Assembly: GCF_000820005.1 (NCBI RefSeq)
Contig: NZ_CDBL01000079.1
Location: 1-34,855, forward strand
From: Aeromonas piscicola
GTDB taxonomy: Bacteria > Pseudomonadota > Gammaproteobacteria > Enterobacterales > Aeromonadaceae
DNA: 34,855 bases
Direction of reading: 5' to 3'
Positions 26,159-33,990 of the stretch are shown here, in pieces. The notes under the pieces are model-generated. The model saw nothing but the letters and a program-made list of their open reading frames with translations. It had not been told where the DNA came from and ran no database searches. Both the position numbers and the translations under genes were made by a program. Every line of letters starts with the position of its first letter. Position 1 is the first letter of the stretch.

Positions 26159-26668
26159 TCATGTTGGATCCTCGGATTTGGGTGCGCCGACCCGGATGCT
26201 GCCCACCGGACAGTCCATCACGCAGGCGCCACAACCGGTACACGAGGCGGCATCTATGCTGGGAGTCGGTACCCGGCCCAGCACGGGAGAAAAGCGGATC
26301 GCACGGGTTTCGCAGCTATCCTGGCAGCGCTGGCAGAAGACCTGGGTACTGGCCAGACAGCTGGCTTCAATATGGGCTATGTATCGCCAGGGCGCCTCCG
26401 TCATCGGACGAAATACCGGCGCCTTGCAGGCCGTGACGCAATCACCACAGAAGGTGCACTCGCCACGCAGAAAATCCACCGCAGGATAACCACCGTCGCC
26501 CTTGATCAGGATCTGCTCCGGGCAGGCTGCCAGGCAGTCGCCACAGCGGGTGCAGTCGGCCACGAACTCGGGCCAGGAGACTGACCAGGGCAACTGAACC
26601 CGAGGGTCGCTCGATGTCAGACGACCTCGAAACAGACCACGACGCGACAGGTTGACCCCATCCGGCAT
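26159..26668 (-). CDS. napF: Ferredoxin-type protein NapF
   Basis: 169 residues from the ATG at 26668 (AAGGAG 5 nt upstream). It starts with NLSRRGLFRGR, a family-typical Arg-rich segment. Cysteine clusters: CTRCGDCLAACPE, CTFCGDCVTACKAP, the partial CQRCQDSC and CTGCGACVMDCPVG. NapF is a cytoplasmic Fe-S protein that assists maturation of NapA. It is the first gene of napFDAGHBC, so it carries the operon promoter upstream. Confidence 0.95.
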   Translation of the reverse strand: MPDGVNLSRRGLFRGRLTSSDPRVQLPWSVSWPEFVADCTRCGDCLAACPEQILIKGDGGYPAVDFLRGECTFCGDCVTACKAPVFRPMTEAPWRYIAHIEASCLASTQVFCQRCQDSCETRAIRFSPVLGRVPTPSIDAASCTGCGACVMDCPVGSIRVGAPKSEDPT

Positions 26669-26725
26669 ATCTACTCCTTTCTGGTGGTTGATAGCGCACG
26701 AGCGAGTCCCATGACAGGCATTTTC

Positions 26726-26822
26726 AATACCTATTATAAGAGTGGGTGTATATTGCGGCCCTGACAAGGTCAGGGATATACCACTAGGGAGATAAACAGG
26801 GGGGATTCTTGCGCTGGATCAA
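26726..26822 (-). promoter_or_regulatory. nap operon promoter region with -10, inverted repeat and FNR-like site
   Basis: On the minus strand a consensus -10 TATAAT (26738-26733) has no good -35, as expected of an activated promoter. Start is predicted near 26726. An inverted repeat CCCTGACCTTGTCAGGG (26759-26775) is centred near -41. An FNR-like TTGATCCAGCGCAA (26809-26822, 8 of 10 consensus bases) is centred near -89, further out than in E. coli. No clean NarP 7-2-7 pair was found. Confidence 0.45.
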
Positions 26823-26919
26823 ACCCTTGGCGTCAAGAGAGAGAAGGGGGGCAGGTGAAAATACCCCCATTTGAGGATTGCTTATTAATCGATGGCTATT
26901 TTTCAAGCCCACCTGAGGG

Positions 26920-27915
26920 TTAGCCGCCGATGGAGGCCAGATGGGGGGTCATGCCGGCATTGCCCTCGTGCAAACGGTGGGATGCAGCCTTGCCGGTGAG
27001 GGCGGCACGAATGCGCTGTTGCAGCGCATCCTGCTGGTTGTCTGCCGCCAGCAGGTCACGCAGCTCCACCCCGTTGTCGCCGAACAGACAGAGATGCAGC
27101 TTGCCCACGGAGGAGACCCGCAGCCGGTTGCACCCGGCACAGAAATCCTTGCTGTAGGGCATGATGAGCCCCACGCCCCCCATTGACTCCGGATGCATGA
27201 AGACCTGGGCCGGACCATCATCCGCACCACGCAGCTGCTGGACCCAGCCACTCTCGAGCAGCCGCTGCTTGATGAGATCACCGCTGGCGTGATGGTTCTG
27301 AAACAGGGTATCCATCTCGCCGGTCTGCATCAGCTCGATGAAACGCAGCTCGATGGGCTTGTGCCTGATCCAGGCCAGAAACGCATCCAGTTGATGGTCA
27401 TTGAGCCCCTTGAGCAGCACCGCATTGATCTTCACCGATTTGAAGCCGGCGGCCAGCGCCGCTTCGATCCCGTCCATCACCTCCGCCAGTTTGTTCTCAC
27501 CGGTGATCTGGTGAAACTGACGGGGATCCAGACTGTCGACGCTGACATTGAGGGCGGTGAGGCCCGCATCGAACCACTCCTGGGCGCGCTCTTTCAAGCG
27601 GTAGCCATTGGTGGTCATGGCCACCTTCTCTATGCCCGGGGTATTGGCCACCGTCTCTATGATGGCGGTGAAATCTCGGCGCAGGGAGGGCTCGCCTCCG
27701 GTCAGGCGCACCTTGCGGGTGCCCATCGCGGCGAAGCCCGAGACAATGCGGCGGATCTCGTCCAGCGAGAGAAACGACTTGCGCCCCTCTTTGTTTCCGT
27801 CCGGAGGACGATAACCGTCCGGCAAACAGTAGGTACAACGAAAATTGCACACATCGGTGACCGACAGGCGCAAATAGTAAAAACGACGGGAAAAACCATC
27901 TTGCAGTGGCGACAT
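26920..27915 (-). CDS. moaA: GTP 3',8-cyclase MoaA
   Basis: Radical-SAM enzyme starting molybdenum cofactor synthesis from GTP. 331 residues from the ATG at 27915 (GGAAAGG 5 nt upstream). The radical-SAM cluster is CNFRCTYC (Cys23, 27, 30), with [14 protein letters not shown] for SAM binding. The C-terminal cluster begins [12 protein letters not shown] and is completed by the Cys in [11 protein letters not shown]. The protein ends with the conserved Gly-Gly (HLASIGG). It is split from moaBCDE and placed next to nap and narQP. A Moco-type riboswitch leader precedes it. The open frame continues upstream to 28035 through that leader and is not coding. Confidence 0.97.
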   Translation of the reverse strand: MSPLQDGFSRRFYYLRLSVTDVCNFRCTYCLPDGYRPPDGNKEGRKSFLSLDEIRRIVSGFAAMGTRKVRLTGGEPSLRRDFTAIIETVANTPGIEKVAMTTNGYRLKERAQEWFDAGLTALNVSVDSLDPRQFHQITGENKLAEVMDGIEAALAAGFKSVKINAVLLKGLNDHQLDAFLAWIRHKPIELRFIELMQTGEMDTLFQNHHASGDLIKQRLLESGWVQQLRGADDGPAQVFMHPESMGGVGLIMPYSKDFCAGCNRLRVSSVGKLHLCLFGDNGVELRDLLAADNQQDALQQRIRAALTGKAASHRLHEGNAGMTPHLASIGG

Positions 27916-27927
27916 AAACACCTTTCC

Positions 27928-28032
27928 AAATACGGGAGGCCAGGGCATTTCTTTCCTGACCCTTACAGCTCGAACATCGGCTGACGGCGGTTTTCCCGTA
28001 TCGCAAGGACTTAGGCAAAACAGCTCGGAGTT
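27928..28032 (-). ncRNA. Molybdenum-cofactor (Moco) riboswitch leader of moaA
   Basis: On the minus strand the leader reads CTCCGAGCTG, then CCTTGCGATACGGGAAAACC, GTTCGAGCTGTAAGGG, and finally GCCCTGGCCTCCCGTATTTG, ending at the GGAAAGG ribosome site. ATACGGGA (28001-27994) pairs perfectly with TCCCGTAT (27937-27930), and CCTTGC can pair with GTAAGG. These blocks match my memory of the Moco RNA motif upstream of E. coli moaA. The terminal pairing lies next to the ribosome site, so control of translation is likely. Confidence 0.8.
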
Positions 28033-28121
28033 CATCTAGTTTTTCGATGCTAGCACAAGTTGGAGTACACTCCCATGCTACTTTGTGGGGTTATTGTCTG
28101 GTGCGAAGGAAGACGATCAGC

Positions 28122-29834
28122 ATGGGAAAGTGGTTCAAAGTGCATTCAGTCAGCAGCGCCATCGGGCGCTCAATGGTGCTCATTCTGTTCATGGCGAGCC
28201 TGATCGCCGTGGTGGCCATGGTGACCCTGTTCTACTCGGTGCCCGATGCCAAAGCGATCAACCTGTCGGGTTCGCTGCGAATGCAGGCCTACCGCATGGC
28301 CTACGAGATAGAGCAAGGCCAACCCGTGCTGGGACGACTCGATCAGTTTGAACAGACGCTGCATGCGGCCGAGTTGCAGGAAACCCAGCGCTGGATCACC
28401 CCTGCCTCCCTGCGCCGTACCTATGGCGAGGTGTTGCTGCAATGGCAGGTGATGCGCGAGCACATCGAGAATGCCACCCCCAGACGGTACACCGACAACA
28501 CTGAGCAATTTGTGGCGGCCATCGATGACTTCGTCAACCAGATGCAGTACCACGTGGAGTTCAAGGTGCGCATGCTGGCGCTGGCAGAGGGGCTGGGGCT
28601 GCTCTCCATCATCACCATCGCCTGGTTTACCGTGCGGTTTACCCGCCAGCAGGTGGTGGCACCGCTCAACCAGCTGGTCTATTGCGCCCGCCAGATCCAG
28701 CGCCAGGAGTTCGATCTCACCCTGCCCCCCCATTGCGAGAACGAGCTGGGAGAGCTGTCGGCCGCCTTCGTCACCATGGCCGACGAGCTGGGCAAGCTCT
28801 ATCGGGAGCTGGAGAGCAAGGTGGAAGAGAAGACCGCCAAGCTGCAGCAGGCCAACGACACCCTCTCCTTCCTCTACAGCACAGCCCAGAAGCTGCATGC
28901 GGCGCCGCTGAGCCGGCGCACCCTGCTCAAGCTGCTGGAGCGGGCGGCGGCCCATCAGCACATAGACCACATACGGCTGACCCGCTTCGAACACAACGCC
29001 ATGCCGGACTACATCACGGGGCGCAAGGGTTGGCCCGGTGATCTCGACTCAGTGGTGAGCTTTCATCTGCAGATGGATGAGCAGGAGTATGGCCGGCTCG
29101 ACATGATAAGCACTCACCCCATCGACGAGCGACTGATGAAGAACTTCTCCATGCTGCTGGCCCAGGTGCTGCACAAGGATCAGACCCTGCTGCAACATCA
29201 GCGGCTGCTGCTGATGGAAGAGCGGGCCGTCATCGCCCGCGAGTTGCACGACTCGCTGGCCCAGGCGCTCTCCTACCTCAAGATCCAGTCCACCCTACTC
29301 AAACGCGCCTTTGCCAAGGGGGAGTCCGGCAAGACAGAGGCCGCCATGCAGCAGATCGACGAGGGGCTCAGCAGCGCCTACACCCAACTACGTGAACTGC
29401 TCGGCACCTTCCGCCTCAGTATCGGTGACGCCAATCTGGGGGAAGCCATCAAGGTGATGCTGGAACAGCTCAAGCCACAGACCCAGGCCGAGATCGGGCT
29501 CCATTACGGTCTGGCCGACACGGATCTGGAGGCGGGCCAGCATATCCATATCCTGCAGCTGATCCGTGAGGCAGTGCTCAACGCCATCAAACATGCCAAC
29601 GCGCAAGTGATTGATGTTAGCTGTGAGACCCTCGCCAATGGTAACATTCAGGTTCAGATTTCAGATGACGGTGTTGGAATAGGGATCGCAAGCTCGGCGG
29701 TCAACCACTATGGCCTTAGCATCATGAATGAGCGTGCCAGCAAGTTGCATGGTCTGCTGACCATCAGCGAGCAGCCGCCCAGAGGCACCTGCGTACATCT
29801 GACCTTTCCCACCAGCCTAACAAGAGATGCCTGA
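28122..29834 (+). CDS. narQ: Nitrate/nitrite sensor histidine kinase NarQ
   Basis: 570 residues from the ATG at 28122; the frame is open to 28047, but the extra N terminus lies in the moaA divergent promoter region. TM1 at about 17-39 is followed directly by the P-box (INLSGSLRMQAYRMAYEI, about 46-63), which binds nitrate. Then come a periplasmic helical bundle, TM2 at about 154-174, HAMP, a signalling/GAF-like region, and the HisKA_3 H-box ERAVIARELHDSLAQALSYL with His376. The ATPase lobe carries REAVLNAIKHA and DDGVGIG. The stop overlaps the narP ATG by one base. It resembles NarQ more than NarX because it is paired with narP beside nap; the distinction is not certain. Confidence 0.93.
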   Translation: MGKWFKVHSVSSAIGRSMVLILFMASLIAVVAMVTLFYSVPDAKAINLSGSLRMQAYRMAYEIEQGQPVLGRLDQFEQTLHAAELQETQRWITPASLRRTYGEVLLQWQVMREHIENATPRRYTDNTEQFVAAIDDFVNQMQYHVEFKVRMLALAEGLGLLSIITIAWFTVRFTRQQVVAPLNQLVYCARQIQRQEFDLTLPPHCENELGELSAAFVTMADELGKLYRELESKVEEKTAKLQQANDTLSFLYSTAQKLHAAPLSRRTLLKLLERAAAHQHIDHIRLTRFEHNAMPDYITGRKGWPGDLDSVVSFHLQMDEQEYGRLDMISTHPIDERLMKNFSMLLAQVLHKDQTLLQHQRLLLMEERAVIARELHDSLAQALSYLKIQSTLLKRAFAKGESGKTEAAMQQIDEGLSSAYTQLRELLGTFRLSIGDANLGEAIKVMLEQLKPQTQAEIGLHYGLADTDLEAGQHIHILQLIREAVLNAIKHANAQVIDVSCETLANGNIQVQISDDGVGIGIASSAVNHYGLSIMNERASKLHGLLTISEQPPRGTCVHLTFPTSLTRDA

Positions 29835-30472
29835 TGGACGAGATGAAATATAGTGTTCTGGTCGTGGATGACCATCCCCTCATGCGCAAAGGGATTGTGC
29901 AACTGCTGGCCCTGGAAGAGAACATAGAGGTGGTCGGTGAAGCGTCCAACGGCACCGACGCCGTCGCCATGGCCAAGGAGTCCGAACCGGATCTGATCCT
30001 GCTCGACCTCAACATGAAAGGCCTCTCCGGTCTGGATACCCTCAAGGCGCTGCGCACCGAAGAGGTCACCTCCCGGGTGGTGATCCTGACCGTCTCCGAC
30101 GCCCGCCAGGACGTGGTCGCCCTGCTCAAGGCCGGCGCCGATGGCTATCTGCTCAAGGATACCGAGCCGGAGATGCTGCTCGCCCAGCTGGCGGATGTGA
30201 TGACCGGCAAACAGATCCTGAGCGAGCCGCTGCGCCCCTACCTCGAGAACATCTACGAGCTGGATCATCTGCAGCAAAAGCTGGAGAGCCTGACCCGTCG
30301 CGAGATGCAGATTCTGCGCGAGATTGCGAAGGGCCTCTCCAACAAACAGGTCGCCTCCGTGCTCCATATTTCCGAGGGCACGGTCAAGGTTCACGTGAAG
30401 AGTCTGCTGAAGAAACTCGAGGCCCAGAGCCGCGTGGAAGCAGCCGTCATGTACCTGGAGCAGCGCAACTAA
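29834..30472 (+). CDS. narP: Nitrate/nitrite response regulator NarP
   Basis: 212 residues. The receiver domain has VVDDHPLMRKG, phospho-acceptor Asp58 in LILLDLNMKGLSGLD, and Lys in YLLKDTEPE. The C-terminal LuxR-type helix-turn-helix is LTRREMQILREIAKGLSNKQ then HISEGTVKVHVKSLLKKL (about 147-190). It is translationally coupled to narQ (TGATG). The expected targets, by analogy with E. coli, are the nap operon and related anaerobic genes. A terminator follows. Confidence 0.94.
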   Translation: MDEMKYSVLVVDDHPLMRKGIVQLLALEENIEVVGEASNGTDAVAMAKESEPDLILLDLNMKGLSGLDTLKALRTEEVTSRVVILTVSDARQDVVALLKAGADGYLLKDTEPEMLLAQLADVMTGKQILSEPLRPYLENIYELDHLQQKLESLTRREMQILREIAKGLSNKQVASVLHISEGTVKVHVKSLLKKLEAQSRVEAAVMYLEQRN

Positions 30473-30548
30473 CGCGCGCTGGCAGAGCATGCAGCCGAGC
30501 GCCTTGTTGCGCTCTATATTCGTGCCTTGACCAGACTGAGAAAACACC

Positions 30549-30575
30549 AAAGCCCCGCATCGTCGGGGCTTTCCT
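30549..30575 (+). terminator. Rho-independent terminator after narP
   Basis: 9-bp arms AAAGCCCCG/CGGGGCTTT with a 6-nt loop, followed by CCTTAT. A smaller hairpin GAGCGC/GCGCTC (30497-30514) precedes it. Confidence 0.85.
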
Positions 30576-31068
30576 TATCTGCGCTAAATTTGCCCGAAAC
30601 CGGGCCTGCCGCCCTTTGCCCCACAACAAGCAAGATGGGCGACCACACAATCTCGCTTGTGTGGAAGCGAAATTCACCCGCTGATTCACCGCATCCGTCA
30701 CTGCGACACACTTCTATCTTCTCGTGCCCGAACCGGGCCCCCCTGCCTGCTCACACCTTGTACTCAGGCCAGCAACGCGGTTTGCACGCCGTCGCAACGG
30801 CCATGCGCATTTTGCACTTGGCTCTTTGCAAGATGCGATGCGCTTCAATTCAGGACGCGGAGAGAGTGGGGGCCGAGTAACCAGGATCCGGCCGTATCCA
30901 GCTGACTACGGGGTCACATCGGCAGAAAACATAAAAATATAACTAACTGATTATTAATGACTTTAATCCTCAAGCTGGAGACTGACACCCCCATTCTGGG
31001 GCTTTTATCATCCTCTGGCACAGTCGCTGCATTGTCCTATTCAGCAACTACTCAATGGAGGACGGAAC
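30576..31068. other. Gene-poor region between narP and the LON-domain gene
   Basis: No convincing protein gene; the short frames here lack ribosome sites. It contains a perfect 8-bp hairpin CCACACAA/TTGTGTGG (30643-30664), two related hairpins GCCCG-AAAC-CGGGC (30592-30605) and GCCCG-AAC-CGGGC (30726-30738), and CCGTA/TACGG (30893-30912 region). A terminator-like element ends the region at about 31007. A small RNA could be hidden here, but I see no clear promoter. Confidence 0.5.
30988..31007 (+). terminator. Terminator-like hairpin before the LON-domain gene
   Basis: CCCCA-TTC-TGGGG stem (30989-30993 with 30997-31001) followed by CTTTTAT on the plus strand. No annotated gene ends just upstream, so it may end an unannotated transcript. 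Confidence 0.5.
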
Positions 31069-31644
31069 ATGAAACTTCAACCTTTGGCATTGTTCCCCTT
31101 GCCTTCCCACATACTGCCTGGTGGCAAGCTTCCACTGCGTTTGTTTGAACCGCGCCACCTGCAGATGCTCAAAGAGTCATTCATCAATGACCAGGGTTTC
31201 GGCATAGTGATGGAAGAGGCGACCACCACGGGCAAGTCTGGGCGCATACTGCCGGTCGGAACCCGGGTCAAAGTGACCGATTTCTACACCCTGAATGACG
31301 GCCTGCTCGGCGTCACTGTGCTCGGCATGGAACGTTTCTGCATCCATGAAATGGAAACGGACGAAATGGGATTGCGCCGGGCCAAGGTCGAAGCGCTGCC
31401 CAACTGGCCGAGCGCCCATTCAGACTTCAGTGACAAACCGCTGGTCACCCGGCTGCGGGAAGTGTTCGAGCAGTATCCGGAGCTCGATGAGCTCTACCCG
31501 GACAAGCAGTTTGACGATGCGGCCTGGCTCTGCCAACGCTGGCTCGAAATTCTGCCCATGCCCATCTACGAAAAACAGATGTTGATTGCCAAACAAAATA
31601 GCGAAGCGGCCCGTCAATTCTTGCGCCGACTGATCGCACAGTGA
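31069..31644 (+). CDS. LON N-terminal substrate-binding domain protein (not the protease)
   Basis: 191 residues covering only the LON substrate-binding domain: LALFPLPSHILPGGKLPLRL FEPRHLQML is the classic start, followed by GFGIVMEEA, VGTRVKVTDFYTLNDGLLGV TVLGMERF, and a helical C-terminal part (DDAAWLCQRWLEILPMPIYEKQMLI) ending RRLIAQ. It lacks the AAA+ and Ser-Lys protease domains, so it is a stand-alone member of the family. Its role is unknown. ATG at 31069 with GGAGG about 9 nt upstream. Confidence 0.88.
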   Translation: MKLQPLALFPLPSHILPGGKLPLRLFEPRHLQMLKESFINDQGFGIVMEEATTTGKSGRILPVGTRVKVTDFYTLNDGLLGVTVLGMERFCIHEMETDEMGLRRAKVEALPNWPSAHSDFSDKPLVTRLREVFEQYPELDELYPDKQFDDAAWLCQRWLEILPMPIYEKQMLIAKQNSEAARQFLRRLIAQ

Positions 31645-31657
31645 GTCAAAGAGAACA

Positions 31658-31709
31658 TTGCAAAATGCGAATATTCCCACAATGAAAATAATATTTTCGC
31701 ATTTTGCAA
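31658..31709. promoter_or_regulatory. Mirrored pair of LuxO-like boxes upstream of the candidate sRNA
   Basis: TTGCAAAATGCGAA at 31658-31671 and its exact reverse complement at 31696-31709, 14-bp perfect arms separated by 24 nt. Each resembles the Vibrio LuxO site TTGCA-N3-TGCAA with one extra G. The box centres are about 134 and 96 bp before the predicted sRNA start, a normal distance for a sigma-54 activator. The repeat could instead fold as an RNA hairpin after the LON-domain gene. Confidence 0.5.
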
Positions 31710-31772
31710 ACGGCGGTGATCGATAAAAAGCAATAACACAGCCGCAAGCCGCATAAACAGGTTCTGAAAAGT

Positions 31773-31788
31773 TGGCACGACTTTTTCA
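31773..31788 (+). promoter_or_regulatory. Near-consensus sigma-54 promoter
   Basis: TGGCAC-GACTT-TTTCA compared with the consensus TGGCAC-N5-TTGCA: spacing is exact and only the G of the -12 GC is missing. It predicts a start near 31799 on the plus strand. No better sigma-70 pair was found. Confidence 0.5.
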
Positions 31789-31798
31789 TATAGAACCG

Positions 31799-31875
31799 TA
31801 CAACCCGATTTATCCCGTGCTCTCTTCAGTATTTGCTGAAGAATTGGTCAACCACCTAGGTTGACCATTTTTTTT
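31799..31875 (+). ncRNA. Candidate sigma-54-dependent small RNA
   Basis: About 77 nt. An unstructured 5' part (CAACCCGATTTATCCCGTGC) is followed by hairpin TCTTCAG/CTGAAGA (31823-31842), then a strong terminator with 9-bp arms TGGTCAACC/GGTTGACCA (31845-31867), a 5-nt loop and eight T residues (31868-31875). The T tract only works on the plus strand, and its end overlaps the stop codon of the convergent kinase gene by two bases. It lacks the conserved core I know from Vibrio Qrr RNAs. Short frames in it are not convincing. Confidence 0.6.
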
Positions 31876-33970
31876 ACCTGCGATCCGGCAACACTGAGCA
31901 GATATGGCGCTGCAGGCACTCTCTCAGTCGCATCAGGCTGATGGGCTTGGCCAGAAAATCATCCATTCCCTGAGCCAGGCAACGGGCCCTGTCTTCGGCC
32001 ATGGCATTGGCCGTCAAGGCCACTATGGGCACCTTGCAGCCCAGTTCCCGCAAGCGGCGAGTCGCCTCCAGCCCATCCATCTGCGGCATCCGCATGTCCA
32101 TCAGGATGAGATCCGGCTGCTGCTCCGCCACCTGGGCCAGCGCCTCCAGGCCATTGGCCGCGAGCCGTACCCGGCTCACCAATTTTTGCAGCATGAGGGA
32201 CACCACTAGCTGGTTGACCGGGCTGTCTTCCACCACCAGCACATCCAGATCCTGAATGGGCAATTGATCCGGCTCGGGCCGGCTGCTGCACTCGCACGGC
32301 AGCGCCATGCCGGGCAGCTCGAACCAGAAGCAGCTGCCCTGGCCGGGCGCGCTCTGCAGGCGGATCTCTCCGCCCATCAGCTCCACCAGCCGTTTGCTGA
32401 TGGCCAGCCCCAGCCCGGTCCCGGAGAAACGGCGGGTCGCCGAGCTGTCGACCTGGGAGAAGGGCTCGAACAGGAGCGCCTGATCCTCGGCCGAGATGCC
32501 GATCCCGGTATCGGTGACCGACACCCGCAGCCGTTGATCGTGCCAGCCCAGTTGCAGCAAGACGTTGCCCTGGCTGGTGAACTTCACCGCGTTGCCGAGC
32601 AGGTTGCTGATCACCTGTGACAGCCGCACCGGATCCCCCTGCAACTGGGACGGAACCGCCTCATCCACCCGCCAGCGCAGGGCTATGCCCTTGCTCCTGG
32701 CGCGCTCTTGCAGCGGTTCGATCAGGGATTGGCACAGCTGGCTGGGGAGCAGGGTCTCGCAATGAAACTCCAGGGTATGGGATTCTATTTTCGAGAAATC
32801 GAGCACATCGTCGATGATGGTCTGCAGCAGACGGGCCGAGTGGGTGGCATGTCCGAGCAGGGTCTGCTGCTGAGGCTCGAGCTGGGCATGTTGCAACAGA
32901 TCCAGCATGCCCAACACCGCATTCATGGGGGAGCGGATCTCGTGGGTCATCATGGCCAGGAACTGCGACTTGGCACGGTTGGCCGCCTCGGCCTCATCCC
33001 GTGCCCGGGCCAGCTCCTGCTCGCGGCGGATCTGGTTGCCCACATCCCGCGCCGTGCCGCGATAGCCGATGAAGAGACCGGCGGCGTCAAAGCAGGGCTC
33101 GGCATTGATCTCCATCCAGCAGGGCCCCTTGGCCAGGCTGACCTGGGCTCGCACCGCCCGCACCGGCAGATGCAACTCGATGAGGCGGCGGTACTTGCCC
33201 CACTCGGGATCCCGCCGATCATAGACGTAATCGTAGAGACTCTGACCGGGCGGATGCGCTTTCACATCCCCCTGATAGCCGGGCGCCGACACATAGCTGA
33301 GCCTGTGCTCCGTGTCCGTCTCCCAGAACCAGTCGGAGGCCATGCCGGCGAAGCTGCGAAAACGCTGCTCGCTGGTCTGCAGCGCCAGCGTCTTGAGTTC
33401 GACCTGCTCCTGCAAGCGGGCCCGATAGGCGATGTTGACCAGCGCCTGGGAGATGAGCGGACGGCAGCGTTGCATCGCCGCCTTGCTCTTGAGATCGAAG
33501 GTACCCATCACTGCGTGACGGCATATGAGGACGCCGGAGAAGCCGGGGGAGCGCAACCCCGTCATCATGACGCTGGCCCAGCCGGCCACATCGGCCAGTG
33601 GCGCCAGCTCGGGCAACTGGGTCGGATCATAGATGACCAGGGTCTCCCCCTCGATGGCGCGAGAGAAGAGCGGGGTCAGCTGCCAGCTGCGCCCCACCTC
33701 GCCATCCTGGGTGCTGAGGTGGGTGATGCCGCCACCAGCCTCCCAGGCCACCACATCCGCATGTTCGAAACCAATGAAGGGCTTGAGCGCCTGGATGAGG
33801 CTGTCCAGCACCTGCTCCAGGGTCTGGGCATCGGCCAGTGTCGCAACCCCGCACAGCAGGGTCTGCGACTCCTGGCGGTACTTGGCCTCGCGTTCCCGGC
33901 AACGCACCAGCTCCACCAGCGTGGTCTGCAGCTTGTCACCCAGGGCTTCCAATTCCGTATTACCTATCAT
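31874..33970 (-). CDS. Hybrid histidine kinase/response regulator (NosP-associated, NahK/VpsS-like)
   Basis: 698 residues with no membrane segment, so cytoplasmic. Order: short coiled coil (1-40), GAF-like domain (about 45-185), PAS domain (about 200-310, with DWFWETDTEHRLSYVS), HisKA with His343 in MMTHEIRSPMNAVLGML, HATPase (N-box NLLGNAVKF, DTGIG at 487-491, GTGLGLAI) and a receiver with Asp625 in LILMDMRMPQMDG. There is no HPt domain, so a separate phosphotransfer protein is needed. It starts 20 bp after the FIST-domain gene, the usual pairing of NosP with its kinase (NahK in Pseudomonas, VpsS in Vibrio cholerae). ATG at 33970 with GGA 6 nt upstream. Confidence 0.9.
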   Translation of the reverse strand: MIGNTELEALGDKLQTTLVELVRCREREAKYRQESQTLLCGVATLADAQTLEQVLDSLIQALKPFIGFEHADVVAWEAGGGITHLSTQDGEVGRSWQLTPLFSRAIEGETLVIYDPTQLPELAPLADVAGWASVMMTGLRSPGFSGVLICRHAVMGTFDLKSKAAMQRCRPLISQALVNIAYRARLQEQVELKTLALQTSEQRFRSFAGMASDWFWETDTEHRLSYVSAPGYQGDVKAHPPGQSLYDYVYDRRDPEWGKYRRLIELHLPVRAVRAQVSLAKGPCWMEINAEPCFDAAGLFIGYRGTARDVGNQIRREQELARARDEAEAANRAKSQFLAMMTHEIRSPMNAVLGMLDLLQHAQLEPQQQTLLGHATHSARLLQTIIDDVLDFSKIESHTLEFHCETLLPSQLCQSLIEPLQERARSKGIALRWRVDEAVPSQLQGDPVRLSQVISNLLGNAVKFTSQGNVLLQLGWHDQRLRVSVTDTGIGISAEDQALLFEPFSQVDSSATRRFSGTGLGLAISKRLVELMGGEIRLQSAPGQGSCFWFELPGMALPCECSSRPEPDQLPIQDLDVLVVEDSPVNQLVVSLMLQKLVSRVRLAANGLEALAQVAEQQPDLILMDMRMPQMDGLEATRRLRELGCKVPIVALTANAMAEDRARCLAQGMDDFLAKPISLMRLRECLQRHICSVLPDRR

Positions 33971-33990
33971 CTTGTTTCCAGCGCCATATA

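Noticed and set aside
27916..28035. 40-codon N-terminal extension of moaA
   Set aside because: It runs through the Moco riboswitch; the ATG at 27915 has the ribosome site and matches known MoaA starts.
31799..31875. Calling the candidate sRNA a true Qrr
   Set aside because: The promoter layout is similar, but the conserved Qrr core sequence is not visible, so only a candidate sRNA is claimed.
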